From Gordionus sp. m RMFG-2023 (taxonomy: Eukaryota > Nematomorpha > Gordioida > Chordodea > Parachordodidae): 64,000 nt of DNA. The stretch is from the NCBI RefSeq assembly GCF_954871325.1, contig NC_088778.1, positions 9,395,743-9,459,742 on the forward strand, read 5' to 3'. Of the stretch, positions 47,401 through 59,200 are shown one piece after another (within the stretch, counting starts at the first letter, position 1; each line of letters starts with the position of its first letter). The position numbers and the translations under genes are program-made. Below the pieces are notes generated by a model that worked only from the letters and a program-made list of their open reading frames with translations, had not been told where the DNA came from and searched no databases.

Positions 47401-47465
47401 TACTCGATTTATATGAAATGTAATAGAAAATTAAAAGATGGATGAGATATTATAAGGTGTTAGAC

Positions 47466-48263
47466 TAGACCTACAAAATACCGAAATTCCCAATCGAATA
47501 ATGGAATTATTTGTATTCGTTTAAATCGAATAACTCATTATTCGTATTCGTACGAATAATAAAATGATTGTTCGATTCGATTCAATTAGAAAATTTTATT
47601 TAACCTTAAATTAAAAAAGATAGCATATTAAATTTATTTTGTATAATTTAACTATGGATAAAAGACAAACAAATTTTATTAATAAGATAATATAGATACA
47701 TATATAGTATATTTATATATAATGTAGAAAAATCAATATAATATTCATATCATGTAGAAGACAAATACACCAACAACATCTTTTTAAACATAAAGTTATT
47801 GCAAAAAGTCAAATTTATGATTTCTCCATCATCAAACAAAGGAGAAATATCTGGTTCGCCCGTCATTCTTGACGGGATAGCTACTAGTTATTTATAATTG
47901 TATTGGTGTTATAAATTACATATAAATAAATACTTTCTTCGTCCATCATAAAAAAATTTTCGAAAGTTAATTTTGTATTATGAATTATTCGAATAAAAAC
48001 AGCCATTAACAACATTTAAAAATATAAAATGTTTCTTCATTATTCCACTAGGAAATTTTATTAAATAGGAATAATTGCAAATAATTCCTTCTAATAATAT
48101 ATGATTATTTTTCGATATTTATTAATATAAATTATTTTAATCGAATAATTCGATCGAATAATATATTTTTCTTATTCGAATTCGAATCGAATAATTGTGT
48201 TATTTGTATTCGTAAAATACGAATCAAATCGAATCGAATAACAAATAATTCGTTTTAGGTATA
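47466..48263. mobile_element. hAT-type MITE, family B copy 2
   Basis: The left end is TAGACCTACAAAATACCG; the right end, read inward, is TATACCTAAAACGAAT. Flanks tgttagac and tgttaggc match at 7 of 8. Dense ATTCGAATCGAATAA words occur in the outer 150 bp on both sides. It is non-coding. Confidence 0.8.
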
Positions 48264-48271
48264 TGTTAGGC

Positions 48272-49355
48272 ATTAAATATCATATGTTTTAGTGTTCATG
48301 ACAATGACATATACATTATTAAAAAATAAATCAAGATAAACTTTTATCTTATTTAATCAGTCTTCAGTCGGATCGGACCATCGAACCGTGAGCTCAGATT
48401 TTAATGTTTGCAAATGATTTTTTAACAGCTTAATTATTTTCAAGATCTTGACTCTGCAAAATTGTTGATAATATAGATTTAAATTTAAATCAGGTGTATT
48501 TCAAAGGCCTTCGTTGTATATTATAACATTTTTTTTAATATAAAACATAAGAATATGAACTCAGAAATTTATAAATTTATTCGCATTGGAATTTACACGG
48601 GCTGTTTCTTCTAAGCGAAATATTTAAAATCCAAAAAAGTTAAATTTATGTTAGAATAAATTGCCATGTAATTTTGATTCATACTCTTAGAAACCACAAA
48701 AAGAAAGTAAAAAAAACATGAATATTGAATTATTTTTTATTTATTTGTCAAAATTAATAGAATTCGATAAGAAATTGGGAATTCTAAAAAAAATTTATTA
48801 TGGGCTCCATACCTGATTTCGTTTCACTCATTATCGTTAGATTAACTTACTATGGCTCAAAAATCTAGTAGAAAAAGGAACTTCTACTAAATTTAGCTAA
48901 AAGAGAAATTCTACTTAAGGTAGCAAAAATAGGAAATTATAATAGAAATTGATTATATTATAGTCTTAAAATAAACCTTTACGCCGTGCTCTAGCTCGTT
49001 TTATTATTTTGTTTATTCGATTTTAAAACAGGACACGCTATATTGGGTTGTTTTAAGTGTGCACATTAAAAATAAAATTATTTTTTATTTATATATTATA
49101 AACGGTACAAATAAATACACAAATACGTGTTACCTTTAATAAAAATCTAAATAGGCTCTTTCTTTTTAGGCTGTTTAGAAGAAGCTAAATAGATGGCTAA
49201 ACAGATTATTATTTAGAAATAAGGCTAACCAAGACACGGCCTTATTCCTTATTTAAAAATATTGGCTACAATCTTCCTTATTTTTTTAAATTTTGATCAG
49301 AGAATTATGTACGTTCACAGTTTTAAATGAACGCCGTTTCCTACAACCGGTATAA
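48272..49355. other. AT-rich spacer
   Basis: No gene or element was recognised. Confidence 0.5.
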
Positions 49356-49363
49356 GTGAATAT

Positions 49364-49592
49364 CAAGGATGTGAACCAAAATAGTGTTCAAAAATTTTAA
49401 ACTCTCTTTATCGGAAATTTTGATAAACAACTCAATCCCACCTATTTCCCAAAAGAGGGTTGAACCCGCTCCGGGCCCATCTTACATATAGTTCGAGGGG
49501 TTCTTCATAAATAAGTTCCTGTTTGAATTGTGGTTTAAAATGTCCAACAAACCATTTTAAATTCCTGAACCCTATTTGGATTCACATCCCTT
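49364..49592. mobile_element. hAT-type MITE, family D
   Basis: The left end CAAGGATGTGAACCAAAATA and the right end, read inward, AAGGGATGTGAATCCAAATA match well over about 40 bp. Flanks gtgaatat and gtaaatat match at 7 of 8. Confidence 0.8.
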
Positions 49593-49948
49593 GTAAATAT
49601 CCCACTACTTAAAAAAGTAAATAAAGAATTTAATATTTAGGTCAAGATATGATGTGTACTAATGGATACTTAACTTATATTAAATATGGGCGAAATAGGA
49701 TATTGTTCCAAAAGTGTAATGCTAAATTCCCAGATTTTTAAATTTATTTAAGGAGAATATTCTTAATCTTATATATGGGTAGCATGTGGCCTAGAATAAT
49801 TTTTAAATATGGGCTATTTAGGCATCGGTTGCCTGTAGTATGTGTATGAGTCGTTTATAAAATTTGTATTTGTAAATATATAATATGACTTTGAGTCTAT
49901 TTTGTTGAAATTTACAGAAAATATTTTAAATATTCATCATAATTTAAT

Positions 49949-49954
49949 TTTATT
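49949..49954 (-). terminator. Possible poly(A) signal for MTIF2
   Basis: AATAAA on the minus strand, 72 nt after the MTIF2 stop codon. Such hexamers are common by chance in this DNA. Confidence 0.35.
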
Positions 49955-50025
49955 TCTTTATATATACATCATTATTTACAAAATATTTGCAATGATTATT
50001 GCTTATAAATATAATTTTGTAAACG

Positions 50026-50201
50026 TTAAAAACCCATATCCCATTGTATTTTCGGCGTTATTTTCTTGATAGATATAGATTTAATAATATCACCGGGTTT
50101 ATACTCGATACCGTTATCATCTTCTAAAGACAAGCCACATTCGTTATTTTTACTGATGCTATCGACCTCCGTTTTAAAATGTTTTAGAGTCCTTATTTTT
50201 C
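50026..50201 (-). CDS. MTIF2: MTIF2 last exon
   Basis: It encodes [18 protein letters not shown] to KIQWDMGF and the stop TAA at 50026-50028. Confidence 0.95.
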
Positions 50202-53200
50202 CTGACAATTTTATAATAAAATAATATATATTGAAAAATGCCTTTTATGAGATATATTTGAAATATAATTTGTAATTCATGTAGGTGAAAAAGTTTACTT
50301 TTTAAAAATTATATGTGCAACAAAATAAATGACTCGAGCAAATGGTTATCTGAATTAACAGGAATAATATGGGATTCGTGTTATCAAACAATTTTAAAAA
50401 AATGGCAGATAAAACAAATAACATTACATTAAAATGAGATATAAGTACTTTTCCAATTAACTATTTTCGAATAAAATCTTCCTTAACACTATTAATTTTT
50501 AAATTAATAGGTATAAAGTATCTGCGTCGAATCCATTTTTTTTAATTCTGGCCCATAAAATTCCAGTTGCGACTGATCTTTTTCTTCAAAATCCGACTTG
50601 AGTGAAAATTTATTAATCAATGTCGATGTCACAGATCAGAACTTAGACAGACATTCCCTAGATCGAATCGAACCTAAATATCGAAATTATAATCTGATAT
50701 GGCAGACTCGCTCGATAAAATTTTAAATTATTCCTAATGTTTATATAGATATACGTCAATTCGGCGCCTATCTAATACAGTTGCAATTTATAAGTATAAA
50801 ACAAAAGGATAGCTATCATGTTGAGTGTTGGATATCAAAAAAAGAATTAATTTAATAAAAAAAATATTTTTATCTAATTTCTTTGGTGGACCAATTTACC
50901 ATGTTATAAGATATGTTAATCCAAAAAAAAATTATTCTTTAGAAAGTAACTAACAAAAGGAAAGTCTCATGCTAGAGTTTAAATTTTCCAATCATATCCA
51001 ACGATTGTATTAATTTAGAAAATAATTATTGACTTAAATAGTTTTTCCTTAAAAACTGACTCATTTTAGAGATTTATTAAAATTCCTTAGAATAATTCTA
51101 TTAATCATAAAAAATAAATATTATTTTGAAATCAGGGTTTCTAAACCGAACGACACCGGAACGAACCGTTATGATTTTCTTAACCGTAACCGAATTTTTA
51201 TAAAAAAATATTAAAAAAGCCAACCGAGTTGTTATAAATATTCTTGAGCCGATTTAAATCGGTTCACAATGGTTTTTAAAAATAATTAATTTAAAATTAT
51301 TAACCAAAATTTGAAATTTTAATTTTCCTTGGGGGAAATTTAAATTCGTATTTTTTTCAAATTAAAATTTTGCTATTATCTTTATATCAATAAATACCAC
51401 ATAGTCAATTTACTAGAGATTAGGCAAATTGCTAGTTATAGATAAAAAATAATCTTAATAGTTAAATTATATAAAGAATTATAAAAATATAAATCAAAAA
51501 GACTTTTCTATAAGAGAAATATAAATATGGTTTATGATAAATTTTTTAACGATATAAATTCTAAACCGAACTTATATGATATTCTTCAAAAAACCCAGAA
51601 GGAACAAAATCTTTATAAAATTTTAAACTAAAAACCGAAACGAACCGTTATATTTAACGATTCGTAACTCTGGTTTAAATAACTTGATTTTTTTTGGATC
51701 AACATATCTTATAATATAGCAAATTGGTCCATCAAAGAAATCGGTATAAATAATGATTTGTTAATTTTTTTGATAATATTAAATTTTTTAATGATATTAC
51801 ACATTATAAATAAAATTGAGTGAAGAAGTAATTAAAAGGACCAACATTCAAAATGACTTCTATTTAATCATCCTTTTGGTTTATACTAATAAATTTATAA
51901 CAAATTGTATTGTATTAGATAGCCGAATTGTCGTGCGCCAATTCAGGGCCGAATTGACGTGGAACCGTTTTTATAAATATTATTTTTCAAGAATAACGTC
52001 TAAATTTTTTATTTTCCTTCAGCATTAATATTTTTTCCACTTTTATTACAATATACTTTTTAAAAAGGCCCAATAAAAAAATCAAATCGGAACTTTGAAA
52101 AAAGATAAATTTTAAATTTTTTCTCGGATCGGGCCGAGCCTGAAAAAATTGGTTATATGCCGGGCTCTGAATAAAGGGAGGAGTCTTTCCATCTTGAAAA
52201 TATAAAACCTCTGTAAATAATATTGTCGGCTCTGATAACGTGAATGATATCGCATTTTTTAGATATAAAACCATTTTCGACCATACATCCAGCCACACGT
52301 ACTTTATTCTTGCCTTCCGTTATAACGAATTCTTGGTGAACTCTAGCCTCACCTATTTTTAAAAACAAGGGTGTAACATGAATCAAAAACTATATAAATA
52401 AATATCTATACTGTAATAGTTAGTGGATGGGAATAAGAGATACCGTATAAGGAATGAATATAAAAAAATTTAAACGAATAATACGAAAGTCAAAAAATTC
52501 ACATTTAAAAATTCCGAGTTCCGCCATTTTGTTTTTATTATTTTTCTATACATGTTAATTTAATATCACTCATATTAGTTTAGATACTCCGTAATTTGTA
52601 CATTATATAAATGAAATTTATTTTTTATTGTAAATAAGCGTCAACCTAAAATTTCTTCTTTATCTAACAAGGGCATAATTTGGGTCATTTCCTGGACCAA
52701 ATCATCTAGAAGCTTGTAAATGATTTTGTGATTTTTTATACGCGTAGAAATGTGTTTACCGTGCTTATTATTATCATCTCCGATATTAAATGTGTAGATA
52801 ACGCCTAATTTTTAAATGATAAATTAAATTAAAATATCAGGGATCCGCTAGCTAACCCCCGACCCTCTTGAAAATTGGGCCTCTCCTATTTTTTCCTTTA
52901 AACCCTGGCGCGACAAAAAAATATCTCAATGTTTATTATTTGATTAGAAAAGTAATATATTATTAAAAATCACGTGAATGTGAATGCCTTCTTTTCTTTC
53001 TCTCTCTCACCTTTAAATGTTTCGACTAATTCTATGTCAAAATCGGTGACAGGTCCTATTCCGTAATGCAAGATATTTAAGGAGCAATGATTGCGAGTCT
53101 CGTCAAACGTTTGTAATATGTCGAGTATGGCCTCTACAGATCCCATGACATCAGCTTTCATAAATATTTACATAATATAAAATATTATTGATTTTAAAAA

Positions 53201-56200
53201 TTACACCATATGTATTTGTATATATTTTATATTTTAATAAAATGAGAATCATAGGTAAACAATTACTATATAATGTCGTATTAGGATATAAAATTCATGG
53301 GGATTTGAAAATACTTAATTTTAGATCATTTATTGAGGGTGACTTTTAAATTTAGAATATCGGATAATGTAATTCAGCATATGTAGAGTATAATTACCCT
53401 ATGAATTTATGACAATTTTTGCCAATAATTAATTTATACGAAAAATTAATTGGTTCAGAATATGGTAAAATTGTTCAGTGCTGGTACTCCTTACGTGCTG
53501 GGATACATTTCCAGTCAAATAAGATTCCCCAAATTTAAAAATCAACTTCATTATCTGAATCACCATGGATTCTATACTCAATACGACATATACTATATTA
53601 GATTTTTATATTTTTAAGTAAAATATTCAGGATTTTTTTTCTTCATGTTTTGATAGTCAGAAAATGTTTAAAAAAAAATCTGTTTAAAGGTTTTCCGCGC
53701 CCACTTCCCCTCCATTATGAGATTATGAATAACTCCTTAATATACTAAATGGCACCCACTATAGCTATATAATGGTAAAAATGTTTAATCTTGATTTTCA
53801 CAATACAACATTTTGCATATTTATATGAAAATGTTACATATTTTAAATATTTAATCCATACACTATGTAATGATTATTTTTATTATTTTTAAGTATTATA
53901 AAATACTTTTTTCCCGAGTCATATATTCTTTTCAAACAAAATTTTATTTAGAAAAAACTAGTTTCTCCTTATAAAGGCATTTAAAATCAAGCTAATTATT
54001 ACCTTTCAATATGATGGAAAAACGGGGCTTGTTGGCTTTTAGGAGCGAAAGATTATCTTCCTCCTTCTGGCTATCGTATTGCTGAGAAGACAAGGATTTC
54101 GGCAAATTTTTGAATTTCAGAGCTTTCTTCATTTCCAAATCTTTTTTATAGCTAATTTCCATTTAAAAAAAATGTTATTGATATTTGATGTGAATGATTT
54201 TAGATTTTATTATTTTGTAATATAAAACATAATCTCTAGAGTGGAAATTTCTATATAAGCAACACTGTAATTCTAAATATTTTAAACCAGCTTGTTAAAA
54301 AAAAGCTTTCCGTTATTTTTTTTAAAAATTAATTTCAACTTAATTGAATCCAAATTTCCATAAAAAATAAAAATAATATTGTCTTATCATAGCATAATAT
54401 TTATTATGGTAAAAAAATACTTGTTTATATAAAAAGAAAATATTTACTATACTACAGATATTTTTATAATTTATTTGAAAATTTTATAAATTTATTCTAA
54501 TAAATTCCAAGGATATCTTTGATTATCACACGTATTTTGCTTTTCTAACTTTACTGATGATGTAGTTAAAACATTAGAAAAGGTGAAGCATCCCAATTTG
54601 ATAAAAAGATTGTATGAAAAGTATCGCCAATCATCTGCAATATTTTTCACAGTTAGCGAATTTTTATCCATCAAACTGCATATACAAATTGTATTTGCGA
54701 TTTTCTTTGCTTTCTCGATGATGTTAGGAATGGGAGTCACCAGATTCGATCAAATTATCCACAAAATCTTGAAAGTCATTTGGAACTATATTGAATTTTA
54801 AGATTTTAGATAAATATGGTATTTCTTCTCCTTCATACATTTTTCAGAAGTCAAGATCTATGTTCCAATAAATTAAAAAGACCAATTAAAGTTCGTTTAA
54901 GTTTTATATATTAAGTCTGGAATGATTTTATATACTTGTTTATTTTTATTTCTATTAATTTGGATTACGAGGGGAAAAAATCTCTTTTTGCTAAAACAGG
55001 ATGTATTTAAACGCCTCATTTTCCAATCCAATTGAAACATCCTTTTCTAAATTTATAATTGCCTTTTTTGATCACCTAATTGAATTATCATTTCTCATAA
55101 AGTTAATTAAATACCTTAGCTTGCATAGCGCCATTTCTTCTTATATCTCAGGACTAAATTATAGTTAAAGGTAGTACTTATATAGAGGGATGGATACACA
55201 ATATCTGCCCAGCGTAGACCTAATACCCGATTTTTTCTATTTCTAAATTATTTGTAATTTTATATGGCTCACATTAATTTTTGCTTGATTATTGGTGATA
55301 AATTGAATATAAATTTTATCCAAGAACAGGTTAAAATAATTCACTCGTTTCCGTATAGCAAACGAAATAAATTTTCTATGGTCGCACATGTTTTTTTATT
55401 TTTTCGTTTTTTAAAAATTTTTTGACATTCGGTTTGCAAGCGTTGCAAATTTTTTTAACAAAGGGTTAGCATATATAGAAAAATTATTTTAACGGCTTGA
55501 GAATTTCTTTTTTCAGCGCAGTAAATAAGAGTGGCATAAATCGAAACTCGAGAGCCGTGATAATATTACCCTTCAGCATTGAAAAAATAAGAAATCAAAA
55601 TTGATTTATAACAAATTATTTATTTAATTACTTGACTAAATGTTCTTTCCGCTTTAAGTCAATGATCTTCCAATCGTTTTCAAGTTTTTCCACCTTTTCA
55701 AGATCAGTCCTAAACCTGATTATTTCCTTGGCTCTATCCTTTTAATCGAAAATATTATATTTTTTTAACTTATTTTGTTACACTCATTTCAGCGTAATCG
55801 CCTAAAAACGTTAGTCTCTCAGTAATATAACATCATTTTATATGTTTAATAAACATTTTAAAACATCCAGAATTAAAAAAATTGCAACTATATTTTATGA
55901 ACGTTTAAGTTTGAGTCAGTCCATTACAGTCGGGTTATGATTAAAGAACTTTATTAAACTCGTATGGGGATCGGTGTATAAATCAATAGCATCATCGCCA
56001 TGTAGGATCCCGCCTCCTATTTTTTAGATTACCAATTAATATACTACTAACTCCCCCCCCCTCATCTCCCATTTAAAAAATAATAATTGGCATTTTTAAT
56101 GCAAAAAAATAAAATATATTGAAAATGGTAAAATTCAAATTTAATAGGAATTCCATTGAATAAAGGCATTCAATTCGAAATCTTTATGATATTAAGTACA

Positions 56201-59200
56201 AGACAAGTTTAAAGCTATAGCTGTAAAAAAACAATGCTGATCATGCTTTAAGATATATAAGATATTTTTGTATGATTTGTAAATAAAGAAACATAATTCA
56301 AGACAAACCAGTTAATAGATCATTAAATCTGAGCTTCTTTAAAAAAATAATATCAAATTTAGATTCTACCCCCATTTTTTACTCCCTACCCCCTAGAAAC
56401 TTACCTACCTTACCCCGGAAATATATAGAGATAAATGGAACCTAACTCTATAGGTCATGTAGCCATTGCAATCTATAAAAGAACTATAAATTTGTTAAGG
56501 ATTAATGATAAAAATACATGTATTTCAATGGTGCTATAAGTAGTACCACAATAATGCTAGAAAGAAATTTAAGTAAAATTGTTAAGATTTCTGCGAGTCA
56601 ATTATTACTCCCCTGTAATATTTATTATTTTAAATCTGCTATAAGATGGATGTTTTATATTGCATAGACTTAATGGCTATGCAAATAGTGGAACGTTGTG
56701 TAATGACTCAAATTCATTTTTTATTTTGTTTCAGATATTGAAGAGCCGTTTAAAAAAAATTAAATTTCGATTAAATTAGGCTAAATACAATGATATCATT
56801 TGCATAATTGTAAATATAATATAAAGATATTTATACATTATTTAGAGTGGTAGTGAATGTGATCAAACCGGAAATTGGACTAATCATTCTTTCATTTACC
56901 TCACCATTTACTGCACAATTTATCTGAATTTCCGAATTTATTTAAACTATATATCCATCCCGTCGGTGCACGGCCAAAAGGGTGACCAGTATAAGATAAA
57001 ATTAGTTGAAACTAAGCTAAGAAACAGAGGTATTTAAAATTTATAACTTTTTATACTTTTTAACAGAGACCTGCAGGGATACTATTTGCACGGCCCGGCC
57101 CTGATTTTTTAAAAATATTTTATTTATTTTTAAATTTTTATAGCTAATAAAGACGATTAAAAATATATGGTTTAAAATATAAGGCCAGGCCCAGGTTAAA
57201 AAAATTAAAATACGGCACGGGTCATGTACCCTCTGACCTGCAAATCCCTGCTTTTTAATATGGGATGTGGCTGTATCATAGGATAATCTATAGGGGTAAG
57301 AATAATGAGTTCGAGGGAAGATAGATAGCACTGGTGTGAGTCATAACTTTGAGATTATAAAGGTAATAAAAACTATAGAAAAGCTCAATAACTTAAGCAA
57401 TATTTATGTTTAGTTATATTTGCTCTCACGTTTCAAAACAACTCACATGTAACATTATACCTTTATTATTCGAAATATAAGGTTTTGCCAAAACTTATTT
57501 GAAGATTTAAAACTTTCTCACATTTTAAGGGAAATTTTACGTTAAATTTTGAAAAGAAAATATTAAGATAATTAATGTTTTGGATATGTTTTTTATTTCG
57601 ATAGAAAATCGTTCATTTTTTTTGGATTAAAGTTTTCGAAAATTTGTAAAAAAATAAGTTCTGGACACAGCCTAAAGCCACTTCCAAACAAGTGGTATTT
57701 TTTAAAAGAATTTCCTGTGCATGTTTCCATTTTTTTTATTTCCAAACAAATGATAATAGTTTGTCGATTAATTTTTCAGTATAATATAAATTTGCCATCA
57801 TTTCAATCGTTAATATAATTAGAAAGTCTAATATATTCTGTTGACAATTATTGTCAAATTCAAATTAACTTATAAAAAACACACCTATTGAATCAACTTC
57901 AAGAAAAGATGAAAGAAAATGCGAGTTCGATTAAAAAAAAATTTAGACAAATCTTATAAACAGTATTCTTCTAACTTTTTAACACACATTCTCTTTTGAA
58001 ATGAACATAACAATAACTAAAATTAATTTCTAAATCATTTTTAACATTCATAAAGAAAAATTGAGGGGAAACAAAGAACAATAAATTTAAGTAATAATTG
58101 AAGAAAAGAAAAATAGCCACCTCATTTTCAACTTGGTATAAGGTGGAACCGACGGCTGGTAGTTCGCCTCCCGAGCTATCTCCGCTGCTTTTCCAGCCCA
58201 CGATCTCTACAGGTAGACCCGGGGTAACTTGATGTAGAGTTCGACCATCTTGATCAAACATGGCTCTCACCCTGGCCCACATGGGTAATTGATTGGTGTG
58301 TTCGGGTAGTTGACTAGCAGTTTCTTGCGTTTGGATGGTATTGATAGGAGAAGAGGCAGGGAGTGAAAGGAGGATATCCCCTTTGCTGAGCGTCCCGCGA
58401 TGAATAATGGCGCTGCATAAGACTCTTTTATTTTAATAAAAAGAAGAAGAAACTTTTATCAGATCATATACCTAATGAAATACAATTTATAATTTAAAAA
58501 ATAATATTTCATATTAGCAAACCTTTATCACAGTGCTCAAACACCCCCTAAATTTAAATTTGATGATATAAAATATTCTCGGCCTCGAGCAAAAACGTTG
58601 TCAATATTTGAGCAAAACATCTCTCGATTATTTAAAAACTAAATATACCATCTTCTACATTTAATATATCTTAAAAAGCCCATTTTCTGCCACCCATATT
58701 AGTTCAATTTAGCTCAAAAGTTTTTTAAAACATTCCCACTATTTCGCAATATTATTATACCATAACTCGAAAAAATTATAATGTACCCTCTATTCTTATC
58801 AATTTTGGACTCGATGATAACTCCTTCAACCAGACCTTCGTAGTCAGCTTTGATATTCAGTATTTCAGCTTCAGCCATAATGGCTTCTAGTAATTGGTCT
58901 ATATTAGTGCCCTTTATTATTTTAATATTATTTTTTTTTTTAATTATTAACCTTTTAGTAAGAGTGGGAATTTCACTGTAATTTAAAATGGTATGAATGA
59001 AACTTTTAAAGCGGATATAGGAACAGCTTGTATGTCTCCGCCGTAATCTTCGACAGTGACACCGAAACCTGAAAGGTCTCTTTTAACCTTTTCCTTTGTT
59101 TATTAAAGATATATATATGTATATACTATATTCATTTATATTAAAATAAATAGGAAATTAATAAATTTTACAGAATAATCTGATCATTTTATATATATTT

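Noticed and set aside
54492-54801. Overlapping open frames on both strands in an MTIF2 intron
   Set aside because: The MTIF2 exons on either side join in phase without it, and neither frame resembles a family I know. They may be chance.
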